NCBI GenBank assembly: GCA_036010965.1
Contig: DASCMO010000109.1
Location: 1-32,498, forward strand
Reading direction: 5' to 3'
DNA from: GCA-2686265 sp036010965
Lineage (GTDB): Bacteria; Planctomycetota; UBA1135; GCA-002686595
Length of the DNA stretch: 32,498 nt
Below, piece by piece: positions 22,493 to 30,134 of the stretch; within the stretch, counting starts at the first letter, position 1, and every line of letters begins with the position of its first letter. Both the position numbers and the translations under genes were made by a program. The notes beneath the pieces are model-generated. The model saw nothing but the letters and a program-made list of their open reading frames with translations. It searched no databases and had not been told where the DNA came from.

Positions 22493-22510
22493 CGCGCACA
22501 GTTGTGCGCG
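22493..22510. promoter_or_regulatory. Perfect dyad upstream of murC
   Basis: CGCGCACA (22493-22500) and TGTGCGCG (22503-22510) are perfect inverted repeats around GT. They sit in the longest non-coding gap of the peptidoglycan operon, 88 bases before the murC start. The compact symmetry suits a dimeric regulator site more than a hairpin, since the loop would be only two bases. No -10/-35 pair was clear beside it. Confidence 0.3.
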
Positions 22511-22541
22511 TCGCGCACCCTCCGGCGCACCCCCTTTCGGG

Positions 22542-23651
22542 TCAACTCGCCGCACACGCCCTGCACAACTCCTCGATCACGCTCCCCGCCGGGTCCGAGG
22601 GCAGGGCGGCGCGCGCCGCGCGGCTCATCGCCGCGCGCTCGCTCGCCGCCTCGCGCCCCCCCAGGCGAAGCAACTCGTCCACCAGCTCCCCGTTCAGGGA
22701 GGCCTCCTCGCAGATGCGGGCTCCCGCACCCAGTTCGCGCGCGTTGAGCTCCTGGTGCCCGTCTCGGTGCCCGCGATAGGGCACGACGAGCGCCGGCAGG
22801 CCGATCGCGGCGATCTCCGCCAGGGTCGACGCACCGCCGCGGCAGAGGGCCAGGGTGCCGGCCCGCAACACCCGCTCCATCCCATCGATGTACTCCCGCG
22901 CGAGATAATCGGGACGGTCGGCGAGCCCCTCGGCGCGGCGGCCGGGCCCGGTCTGGTGCAGGATCTGCAGACCGCCGTCCAGCAAGGGCGGGCCGTATTC
23001 CAGCACGAAGCGATTGAGGGCTCCCGCGCCCTGACTGCCGCCCAGGACGCACAGCAGGGCGCGGTCCGGCGCAAAGCCCAGGGCACGCAGGGCCTCGTCC
23101 CGAGATTCGCCCGGGGCCAGGAAGGTCGGGGCCAGGGGCGGACCGATCCAGCGGTCTCGGCCAGTCTCGCCAGTCCCCTCGGGCAAGCTCGAACGCCAGG
23201 CGTGGAGCACGCGCAGGGCGAGGGGCGATATCCAGCGTGTGGCGCGCCCGCGAGCTGCGTTGATCTCGAGCAACAGCACCGGCAGGCCCAGGCTGCGGGC
23301 CGCCAGGGCCGCCGGTAGGGTCGTGAAGCCTCCCAGCCCCAGCAGCACCTGGGTGCGATGACGGACGAGGGCCGCGCGCGCGCGCAGAAAGGCCGCGGGA
23401 GTGCGGGCCGCCAGACCCGGTCGCGAAGGCGCTCCACCGCCGCGCGGTTCCAGGCGCAGCACGACGCGCTCGCCCGGACACTTCCCCCCTCCAAGAACGC
23501 GCTCCTCCACGGGCCGGCCACTCGTGAACCACACCAGGTCCTCGATGCGCACCGCGCCCGCGCTCGCTCGATCCAGCACGTGCAGGCCTGGAACGATGTG
23601 TCCACCCGTGCCGCCGCCGGCCAGAGCCACTCGCAAGCTGGGCGCAGGCAC
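22542..23651 (-). CDS. murG: Undecaprenyl-PP-MurNAc-pentapeptide GlcNAc transferase
   Basis: A 369-residue GT28-family glycosyltransferase that adds GlcNAc to lipid I to make lipid II on the inner face of the membrane. The N-terminal GGTGGH loop (13-18) contacts the diphosphate lipid. LLEINAARGRATRWIS corresponds to the usual EQNAxxGxxN region, with Ile in place of Gln. GGSQGA (204-209) and RGGASTLAEIAAIGLPALVVPY form the UDP-GlcNAc site. A GTG start at 23651 puts the glycine-rich loop at the usual place. It follows the small membrane protein gene by 12 bases. Confidence 0.93.
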   Translation of the reverse strand: MPAPSLRVALAGGGTGGHIVPGLHVLDRASAGAVRIEDLVWFTSGRPVEERVLGGGKCPGERVVLRLEPRGGGAPSRPGLAARTPAAFLRARAALVRHRTQVLLGLGGFTTLPAALAARSLGLPVLLLEINAARGRATRWISPLALRVLHAWRSSLPEGTGETGRDRWIGPPLAPTFLAPGESRDEALRALGFAPDRALLCVLGGSQGAGALNRFVLEYGPPLLDGGLQILHQTGPGRRAEGLADRPDYLAREYIDGMERVLRAGTLALCRGGASTLAEIAAIGLPALVVPYRGHRDGHQELNARELGAGARICEEASLNGELVDELLRLGGREAASERAAMSRAARAALPSDPAGSVIEELCRACAAS

Positions 23652-23663
23652 AGTACACGCCCT

Positions 23664-23897
23664 TCAGAAACCCGGCCGCCCCTGCGGCTGTACCGGAGCG
23701 ACAGGCGCTGCCTGGTCAGCGGGCGGGGCCGCGATCACATGGGCGGCCGGTTGAGGCGCGCTGACGGTCGTCATCAGGGCGCTGGGCGCCCTGCCGGGGG
23801 TGAAGCCCTCTGCCGCGAACTCGAAGGCTCCGGGCAAGTAGATCGCCGCCAGCACGGCGCAGCCCAGGATCAGGCGTTCGAGAGCCGCGTTGCTCAC
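23664..23897 (-). CDS. Small single-pass membrane protein between LysM gene and murG
   Basis: I do not recognise a family. The 77-residue product has one predicted membrane segment near the N-terminus (LILGCAVLAAIYLPGAFEFA, residues 10-29). A Pro/Ala-rich tail follows (APQPAAHVIAAPPADQAAPV and onward) that would lie outside the membrane. The GTG start overlaps the LysM gene stop (GTGA), and murG follows 12 bases later, so it is embedded in the operon and likely translated. Its position suggests a role in wall synthesis or division, for example as a small partner of FtsW or MurG (inference). Confidence 0.65.
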   Translation of the reverse strand: MSNAALERLILGCAVLAAIYLPGAFEFAAEGFTPGRAPSALMTTVSAPQPAAHVIAAPPADQAAPVAPVQPQGRPGF

Positions 23898-24832
23898 CGC
23901 ACCCGCGCGGGGCCGGAGGCCGTGGGTCGGACGGTCGCTCGCGCGACCAGCGAGGTGCCCGTGGACACCGGTGGTCCCTCGGGCAGGGCCAGGACCGTCC
24001 CGACCTTCAGGCGGTCGGGGTCGAGACCGGGATTGAAATCCACGATCTCGCGCCAGCGCCGCGCGCTGCCGAGCTCGCGCTGTGCGATCACCGACAGCAC
24101 CTCGCCGGGCGCGACGATGTGGGTGCGATCGGAGGCGGGGACGTCGAGCAAGGGGTCGACACGCGTGTGGGCCACCCGCGCGGGCGTGGGCGTGCTCGCG
24201 GAGATCGGCCCGACGACCTCGGGCAAGCGCAGAATGGCGCCAACTCGCAGACTGGCCGGGCCCACCCCCGGGTTCAACTCCACGATCTCGCGCCAGCGGC
24301 GCGCGCTGCCGAGGGTGGCCTGGGCGATCTCGCTCAGGGTGTCCCCTGCCTTGACTAGATAGACGGTCTCCTGCGGATCCACGGCGACCTCCTGCGGCCT
24401 GGGCGCCGGTTCGGCGACCGGCCTGGTGGCATGTTTGGCGACCGACGTCTTGACTGGCGCCACCGATTGCATAGCGCCTCGGCGCTCGTTCCGCGCCGCC
24501 GCGTTGGTCCTCCTGATGAAGGGCTCGACGCGCGTGGCACCCGCACCGGATGCCGGGCCACCCGGAATCCGTTCGAGGTCGGGCGCGACGGTCTCATGCG
24601 CGCCAGCGCGCTCGCCTCCCGCCAGGGGCGCCTGGGCGCGCGCCTTGCGCGCACGCTTCAGATCGCTGGGGACGGGTTGGCGCTTTTGAGCGGTCCGAAT
24701 CGCCTGCGCCTTCGCGGCCAGGCGCGGCTCCTCCACCCGCGGGGGATCGCCCTCATCCCAGAAGGTGATCGCGGCGATGGTGACGATCAGGAAGATCATG
24801 GCGACGATGCCGTAGCGTTCGATTCTCTGCAT
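23894..24832 (-). CDS. Membrane-anchored protein with two LysM domains
   Basis: A 312-residue protein with a short cytoplasmic end, one membrane segment (YGIVAMIFLIVTIAAITFW, residues 7-25), a charged Ala/Arg/Pro-rich linker and two C-terminal LysM domains (about 157-204 and 236-284). LysM domains bind GlcNAc-containing glycans such as peptidoglycan. Both share GSARRWREIV and NPG, showing duplication. The start at 24832 has GGAG upstream; longer upstream frames overlap ftsW. Encoded between ftsW and murG, it probably tethers the division or elongation machinery to the wall (inference). No catalytic domain is visible. Confidence 0.88.
   Translation of the reverse strand: MQRIERYGIVAMIFLIVTIAAITFWDEGDPPRVEEPRLAAKAQAIRTAQKRQPVPSDLKRARKARAQAPLAGGERAGAHETVAPDLERIPGGPASGAGATRVEPFIRRTNAAARNERRGAMQSVAPVKTSVAKHATRPVAEPAPRPQEVAVDPQETVYLVKAGDTLSEIAQATLGSARRWREIVELNPGVGPASLRVGAILRLPEVVGPISASTPTPARVAHTRVDPLLDVPASDRTHIVAPGEVLSVIAQRELGSARRWREIVDFNPGLDPDRLKVGTVLALPEGPPVSTGTSLVARATVRPTASGPARVR
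24041..24073 (-). repeat. Near-identical DNA repeat within the LysM gene, copy 1
   Basis: Thirty-three bases match 24281-24313 with one mismatch, in direct orientation and offset by exactly 240 bases (80 codons). The repeat encodes the GSARRWREIV core of LysM domain 2. The DNA identity exceeds what the protein repeat requires, suggesting recent duplication or gene conversion. Confidence 0.75.
24281..24313 (-). repeat. Near-identical DNA repeat within the LysM gene, copy 2
   Basis: Partner of the 24041-24073 repeat, encoding the same core in LysM domain 1; the single mismatch is synonymous in an arginine codon. Confidence 0.75.
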
Positions 24833-24848
24833 GGCAGGCTCCGGGGAC

Positions 24849-26069
24849 TCAGGCGCTGGATGGTGGTGAAAGGGACAACGATTCTGGCCGGGTGCGCGCC
24901 GCGCCCAGCGCGAGCCCAACGGCCAGGGTGGAGATCAACAGCGAGGTGCCCCCGTCCGAGATGAACGGGAGGTTCATTCCCTTGGGCGGCGCGAGGCCGG
25001 TCACGACCCCCATGTGGATCATCGCCTGCACGCCGACGGAGAGCAGCAGGCCGAAGGACGAGAGGGCCGCGAAACGATCGGGAAGGGAGAGCACGAAGCG
25101 CATCGAGAACCACACCATGGCAAGGATCAATCCCAGGCAGACGAGCATGCCGAACAGGCCCAGCTCCTCGCCGATCAAGGCGAAGACGTAGTCGGAGTCC
25201 TGATAGGGAACGCCATGATTGCGGTACATGCCCTGCCCCAGCCCGACGCCGAACAACCCGCCGCTGCCGAGAGCCTCTACGGACTCGCTGACCTGCGCGT
25301 TGTGCTCCTGGCCGAAGAAGACCGCGAGCCGGCTGCGGATGTATGCCAGGTTGGTGAGGGCCAGCACGATGGCGGCACCTCCGCCCACCAGCCAGCTGAC
25401 GGCCAGCTGGCCGGAGCGCGCACCGCCGACCCAGAGGGTGGCGGTGAAGCAGGTGAGGAAGAGCAGCGCACCGCCCACGTCCGTCTCGAGGGCGATCAGG
25501 CCGAAGAAGATGTAGCAGATGGCCAGGATGGGCAGCAGGCCGCGCCGCAAGTCGTGCAGGCGTTCGCCGAGCCGCGTGCAGCGATCGGCGACCCACACGA
25601 CCATGACGATGCGCGCGAACTCCGAGGGTTGGAAGGAGAGCCCGAGCACGGGCACGCGGATCCAGCGGTGAGAGCCGTTCTCGGGCTTGCCGATCCCGGG
25701 AACCCAGACCAACAGCAGCATCAGGCCGGCGGCAATCACCAGGACCGGCAGCATGCGCCGCACGCGGTCGGGACCGAGGCGAAAGGCGAACAGCAGCGCA
25801 GCCAAGCCGAGGATACGGAAGACCGACTGCTCCACGACCTCGGAGGCGAAGGCTTTGGGCGGCAGGATGGTCGCCGCGTGGCTCGCCTGCAGCAGGAGCC
25901 CCATGCCCATCATCGCCAGCACAGCGCACAGGAGCTTCACCGCCGGCCGCACGGGATCGTGCACCTCGACCAGCCTGGGAAAGATCTCGAGCCGATCGAA
26001 GATCGTCGTCTGCTGCTCTCCAGGCCCGAGAGCCGCGGGCAGACCGCCCCTGCGTCGAAAGCGTGCCAT
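24849..26069 (-). CDS. ftsW: SEDS-family peptidoglycan polymerase (FtsW/RodA)
   Basis: A 406-residue integral membrane protein with about ten membrane segments. SEDS proteins polymerise lipid II into glycan strands with a partner class B PBP, here probably the product of the gene at 30134. The key Asp is Asp293 in QDSDYVFALIGEELG. The signatures QPSEFARI (147-154) and LPFISDGGTS (367-376) are present; the latter is usually LPFxSYGGSS, so Tyr to Asp is a variation. An N-terminal cytoplasmic extension of about 40 residues precedes the first segment. It overlaps mraY by one ATGA. The gene neighbourhood favours FtsW over RodA. Confidence 0.9.
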   Translation of the reverse strand: MARFRRRGGLPAALGPGEQQTTIFDRLEIFPRLVEVHDPVRPAVKLLCAVLAMMGMGLLLQASHAATILPPKAFASEVVEQSVFRILGLAALLFAFRLGPDRVRRMLPVLVIAAGLMLLLVWVPGIGKPENGSHRWIRVPVLGLSFQPSEFARIVMVVWVADRCTRLGERLHDLRRGLLPILAICYIFFGLIALETDVGGALLFLTCFTATLWVGGARSGQLAVSWLVGGGAAIVLALTNLAYIRSRLAVFFGQEHNAQVSESVEALGSGGLFGVGLGQGMYRNHGVPYQDSDYVFALIGEELGLFGMLVCLGLILAMVWFSMRFVLSLPDRFAALSSFGLLLSVGVQAMIHMGVVTGLAPPKGMNLPFISDGGTSLLISTLAVGLALGAARTRPESLSLSPPSSA

Positions 26070-27217
26070 CAGCGCACCTTCAAGAGGGCCAGCCCGGCCA
26101 TGGCGCAGACCGAGGCCACGATCCAGGCGCGGACGGTCACGGTGACCTCATGCCAGGGATCGGGCCCGGGTTTGAAGATGCCGCCAAAGCGCTCGAGGCC
26201 GTGATGGACCGGCGCGCAGGTGAACAGGCGTCGACCCCCGGTACACCGATACCAGGCCAACTGGAGGGCGCTGCTCAAGAGGTTGGCGAAGAAGACCGCG
26301 GCGATCAGAGGCAGGACGATCTCCTGCTTCGCGACCAGGGCCATCCAGCCCAGGAGCCCGCCGATGGGCAGGGATCCCGAGTCGCCCATGAAGACCTGAG
26401 CGGGGAAGCAATTGAACCACAGAAAGCCCAGGCAAGCGCCGCACAGGGAGCCGCCCACGACCGCCATCTCCGAGGCGGCGGGCACGTGCGGAAGCAGCAG
26501 GTAGTCGGTCCAGTCCCAGCGCCCGGCGATGTAGCAGAAGATCGCCAGAGTCAGCCCGGAGATGATCATGCAGCCGGCCGCGAGGCCGTCGAGCCCGTCG
26601 GTGATGTTGGCCGCGTTGGCACTGGAAACGACGATCAGCCACTCGAATGCCAGAAAGCACGCAACCCCCACCAGCCCCAGCTCGCCCAGGGGGATCGCCG
26701 TGTCCTTGAACAGCGGAAGGTGCAGGTTCAGGAGCCCGACGCGCCCGGTGATCAGGGCGTAGGTGACGAACGCTCCCACGACGCCCAGGATGACCAGCGT
26801 CATCCCGGCCATCTTCGAGCGCGTCGAGAGCCCCTGGCAGCCCTTGATCGTGAGCTTCTTGAAGTCGTCGACGAAGCCGACCGCCGCCAGGCCTGCCGTG
26901 AGCAGCACGCCCAGGACCACATGTACGTTGTCGAGCCTGCACCAGAGCAGGGTCGAACAGAGCAGCGACGCCACCAGAAAGCTGCCGCCCATGGTCGGCG
27001 TGTCCCGCTTGGACGGCGCACCCTTTGCGACCTCCAGGGGGACCAGATCACTCACGGAGAGGTCCTCGACGACGCGGTGGGATCGCAGCCACACGATCAC
27101 GGGCCGGCCCCACCAGAGCCCGAGCAGGAAGGCCGTCAGACCCGCCATGGCGATGCGGAAGGAAATGTAGCCGAACAGATGCACGCCGAGCATGTCGTCG
27201 AGGATCCCGGGGATCAT
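26069..27217 (-). CDS. mraY: Phospho-MurNAc-pentapeptide translocase
   Basis: A 382-residue polytopic membrane enzyme that transfers phospho-MurNAc-pentapeptide to undecaprenyl phosphate, giving lipid I. Hallmarks are TPTMGG (73-78), VGFVDDFKKL with catalytic Asp117 and Asp118, NAANITDGLDGLA, FMGDSGSLPIGG and the PVHHGLE histidines. The start at 27217 overlaps the murF stop (ATGA) and has a strong GGAGGAGG site upstream. The longer upstream frame is Arg-rich noise antisense to nothing known and inside murF. Confidence 0.96.
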   Translation of the reverse strand: MIPGILDDMLGVHLFGYISFRIAMAGLTAFLLGLWWGRPVIVWLRSHRVVEDLSVSDLVPLEVAKGAPSKRDTPTMGGSFLVASLLCSTLLWCRLDNVHVVLGVLLTAGLAAVGFVDDFKKLTIKGCQGLSTRSKMAGMTLVILGVVGAFVTYALITGRVGLLNLHLPLFKDTAIPLGELGLVGVACFLAFEWLIVVSSANAANITDGLDGLAAGCMIISGLTLAIFCYIAGRWDWTDYLLLPHVPAASEMAVVGGSLCGACLGFLWFNCFPAQVFMGDSGSLPIGGLLGWMALVAKQEIVLPLIAAVFFANLLSSALQLAWYRCTGGRRLFTCAPVHHGLERFGGIFKPGPDPWHEVTVTVRAWIVASVCAMAGLALLKVR

Positions 27218-28623
27218 GCGGCGCCTCCTCCCCCGTCCGGGCCGTCGATAAGCCGCGCGACGAGGCGCTCCAGGCCAATCCTGCGACTGCCCTTGATCAG
27301 GACCACATCTCCCGCGCCCAGGACGGCGGGGACCTCGGCCACGGCGGCGACCACATCCGGAAAGTGGAGGGTCTGGGCCTCGCCGAGCCCGCCTTCGAGG
27401 GCACCGGCCGCGGTGGCGCGAGTGAGTTCGCCTACACACACGAGCAGATCCACGCCGCCTCGCGCGGCCTCCTTCCCAACCTCGTGGTGCAGCTCCGCGG
27501 AGAGCTCCCCGAGTTCGAGCATATCGCCCAGCACCAGCACCCGCCGCCGAAACCCGTGCAACCCTGCCAGGACGCGCACGCTGGCGCGGGCCGAATCGGG
27601 ATTGGCGTTGTAGGTGTCGTCGAAGACCGTCAGGTCGCCTGCATCGAGGCGTTCCATGCGACGGCGACCGCCAGTCAATTGAGACACGGCCGGCAGCACC
27701 TCATCGAGAGAGAAGCCGAGGCCCCTGCAGGCAGCCAGGGCCGCGAGCAGGTTCTGCACGTTGTGGAGCCCGAGTAAGGGGAAGGTGATCTCTCGTCCCT
27801 CGACGACCATGGTGGTTCCGCCCGAATGAAACCAGACGTCGGTGGCATCGAGATCCCCTTCCCCATCCACGCTATAACTGATGACCCGCGCGGTCGTCAT
27901 CGAACGCAGCTTCGGCGTCCACTGGCAGTCGGCATTGAGTACGCAGAACCCATCGGTCGGCAGACTCTTTGCCAGCTCGCCCTTCTCTTCGGCCACGCCC
28001 TCCACGCAGCGCAGGCCTTCGAGGTGACTGGCTCCAACATTGGTAATGATCCCGGCCGTCGGCCGCGCCGTGCGGCACAGGGCGGCGATCTCGCCGGGGT
28101 GATTCGTCCCCATCTCCACGACCAACGCCTCAGTGCGCCGGTCGGCGAGGAAGAGGGTGTGGGGAACCCCGATGTCGTTGTTGAACGAACTCGGCGACCC
28201 GACCACTCGGCGCTCTTGGGCCAGCAGCTGGACCAGGATATTCTTGGTGGTCGTCTTGCCGCAGGACCCGGTCACGCCGATGACGGGGATCGCCAGGCGC
28301 TCGCGATGCCACGCGGCCAGGTCCGAGAGGGCGCGCCGCGGATGGTCGTGGACGAGCACCGGAAGCCCCTCGGGGAGGTCGCGCAGCAGCTCCTTTACCT
28401 CCACCGCCGGCCCGCGCAGCATCAAGCCCGCGGCGCCCCGGCGCGCCGCCTCGTACGCGAAGGCATTGCCGTCGAAATTAGGCCCCGAGAGGGCGAAGTA
28501 GAACGCGCCCCCCTCCAGGGTGCGGGTGTCTGTGCTGACGCCCTGGGCGCTCTCATCGAGCCCGCCGCGCAGGAGCTCCGCACCGGTCGAATCGATGATC
28601 TGGGCGATCTGCATCTCGATCAC
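27214..28623 (-). CDS. murF: UDP-MurNAc-tripeptide--D-Ala-D-Ala ligase
   Basis: A 469-residue Mur ligase that adds D-Ala-D-Ala to complete the pentapeptide precursor. The ATP loop is GSCGKTTTK (119-127), the MurF form of the motif. FNNDIGVPHTL, VVEMGTNHPGEI and FDDTYNANPDS are MurF signatures. A GTG at 28623 overlaps the murE stop (GTGA) and has GGAGGA six bases upstream; an ATG at 28614, three codons later, is less well placed. No D-Ala-D-Ala ligase gene is in the window. Confidence 0.95.
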   Translation of the reverse strand: MIEMQIAQIIDSTGAELLRGGLDESAQGVSTDTRTLEGGAFYFALSGPNFDGNAFAYEAARRGAAGLMLRGPAVEVKELLRDLPEGLPVLVHDHPRRALSDLAAWHRERLAIPVIGVTGSCGKTTTKNILVQLLAQERRVVGSPSSFNNDIGVPHTLFLADRRTEALVVEMGTNHPGEIAALCRTARPTAGIITNVGASHLEGLRCVEGVAEEKGELAKSLPTDGFCVLNADCQWTPKLRSMTTARVISYSVDGEGDLDATDVWFHSGGTTMVVEGREITFPLLGLHNVQNLLAALAACRGLGFSLDEVLPAVSQLTGGRRRMERLDAGDLTVFDDTYNANPDSARASVRVLAGLHGFRRRVLVLGDMLELGELSAELHHEVGKEAARGGVDLLVCVGELTRATAAGALEGGLGEAQTLHFPDVVAAVAEVPAVLGAGDVVLIKGSRRIGLERLVARLIDGPDGGGGAA

Positions 28624-30134
28624 CCGAGCTCCTCCAGGGCCACACGACGGTCGTCGAAGGGCTGACGTTCCTCCCCGCTCACCTGCACGGTCTCGTGGCC
28701 CTTGCCGGCCAAGAGCACGACATCGCCAGGCGATGCGTTCTCTAGGGCGAGGCATATCGCACGCCGCCGATCGAGTTCCACATGCACGAGGGCGCGCGCC
28801 GGCTCCATGCCCGAGCGCACCTGATCGGCGATCGCTTGAGGGTCCTCGCTGCGCGGGTTGTCGCTGGTCAGGATCACCTCATCCGCGCCGGCACAGGCCG
28901 CCCGTCCCATGGGGGCGCGCTTGCCCGGATCGCGCTCCCCGCCGCAGCCGAAAAGAAGGATGAGACGGCCCTCGCCCGCTGCCTCGGGCATCACACGCCC
29001 TGCCATGGCGTCCCGCAGGACGCCGAGCGCGCTTTCGAGGGCCGCCTCGGTGTGTGCGTAGTCGACCAGGAGGTGGAAGCCGCGGCCGCCCGTGGGGACG
29101 CGTTCCATCCTTCCCGGTGGAGAAGAAACGGTGGCGAGTCCTTCCACGACCGTGGAAGGACTCGCTCCCGAAAGGAGCGCCGAGGCCGCGGACGCAAGCG
29201 CGTTCTGGACGTTGTGCCGGCCAAGGAGGGGCAGTCGGACTGCGGCCCCGGAGATCCCCATCCCATTCAGGGTCAGGTCAGATCCCTCCATGTCGACACG
29301 ATCCAGGTTTGCGCAGAGGTCCACTGCCCCGGCACCGTTCTCATGCGTCTCGTCACGGACGCCGTAAGTCACCACGCGAGCGCCCACCTCGCGGGCCGCG
29401 GCGCTCATCCACTCCGCGCGCGGGTCGCCGGCGTGGATCACCGCTGTCCCGCCGTCGCCCAGGCCTTCGAAGAGACGCGCTTTGGTGCGCGCGTAGCACT
29501 CCATGTCTCCGTGGTAGTCCAGGTGATCACGCGAGAGGTTGGTGAACACCGCCACCGAGAGCGCTAGCCCAGCCACGCGCTCCTGGTCGAGTGCGTGCGA
29601 GCTGACCTCGAGCACCAGGGCGTCACCAGCCTGGGCGCGATGGCGGTCGATCAGCTCCCAGAGGGCCGGTGCGTCGGGCGTCGTGTGGGTGGTCTCGATG
29701 CGCTCGCCGGTCGCCAGGAGATGGCCAGCCGTTCCCAGGACGGCTGGGCGCCGGCCAGCGTGGGCCAGCAGTTGACCCGTGAGGTGCGCGACGGTGGTCT
29801 TGCCGTTGGTCCCGGTGATGCCAACCACGAACATTCCGCGCGCAGGATCATTCCGCAGACACGCGGCCACCGGGCCCACGAGGGCGCGCGCCGCCGGGTG
29901 GATCCAGAGGGGAACGGCGACCTCGAGGCACCTGGAAGCGAGCACGGCGCTGGCCCCGCGCTCCAGGGCATCGGGGATGTGATCCGCGCCGTCCTCGCGC
30001 AGGCCGGCGAGGGCCGCAAAGAGGTCACCGCTCTCGATCCTCCGGCTGTCCAGCTGAACGCGGCGGACCCGCGGTCCCCCACCGCCGCCAAGCTCGCATT
30101 CGCCTCCGAAGATGTCGACCAGCTCGGCCAGCAT
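28620..30134 (-). CDS. murE: UDP-MurNAc-L-Ala-D-Glu--meso-diaminopimelate ligase
   Basis: A 504-residue Mur ligase adding the third stem residue. The ATP loop is GTNGKTT (108-114). Lys218 in YARTKARLF is the carbamylated lysine. DNPRSEDP (425-432) is the signature for meso-diaminopimelate rather than lysine, so the organism should have DAP-type peptidoglycan. VDYAHTEAAL and LLAGKGHET are also conserved. The ATG at 30134 overlaps the preceding PBP stop (ATGA). The coding sequence contains a 32-base near-perfect palindrome at 29134-29165 with no effect on the reading frame or alignment length. Confidence 0.96.
   Translation of the reverse strand: MLAELVDIFGGECELGGGGGPRVRRVQLDSRRIESGDLFAALAGLREDGADHIPDALERGASAVLASRCLEVAVPLWIHPAARALVGPVAACLRNDPARGMFVVGITGTNGKTTVAHLTGQLLAHAGRRPAVLGTAGHLLATGERIETTHTTPDAPALWELIDRHRAQAGDALVLEVSSHALDQERVAGLALSVAVFTNLSRDHLDYHGDMECYARTKARLFEGLGDGGTAVIHAGDPRAEWMSAAAREVGARVVTYGVRDETHENGAGAVDLCANLDRVDMEGSDLTLNGMGISGAAVRLPLLGRHNVQNALASAASALLSGASPSTVVEGLATVSSPPGRMERVPTGGRGFHLLVDYAHTEAALESALGVLRDAMAGRVMPEAAGEGRLILLFGCGGERDPGKRAPMGRAACAGADEVILTSDNPRSEDPQAIADQVRSGMEPARALVHVELDRRRAICLALENASPGDVVLLAGKGHETVQVSGEERQPFDDRRVALEELG
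28621..28635 (-). promoter_or_regulatory. murF: Shine-Dalgarno site choosing the murF GTG start
   Basis: GGAGGA at 28635-28630 is six bases before the GTG at 28623 but fifteen before the in-frame ATG at 28614. This decides in favour of the GTG and of GTGA coupling with murE. Confidence 0.6.
29134..29165. repeat. 32-base near-perfect palindrome inside murE
   Basis: Left arm GCGAGTCCTTCCACG (29134-29148) and right arm (29151-29165) are exact reverse complements of 15 bases around AC. An overlapping smaller hairpin, CGCTCC/GGAGCG with a CGAAA loop, follows at 29163-29179. In the murE frame the palindrome encodes ASPSTVVEGLA, in a region that aligns without gaps to other MurE proteins from memory, so it is not an inserted element. 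Arms this long are not expected by chance in 32 kb. Confidence 0.8.

Noticed and set aside
28623..28755. Longer murF from an ATG at 28755
   Set aside because: The extra 44 residues are Arg-rich, overlap murE and have no homology; the GTG with GGAGGA upstream is better.
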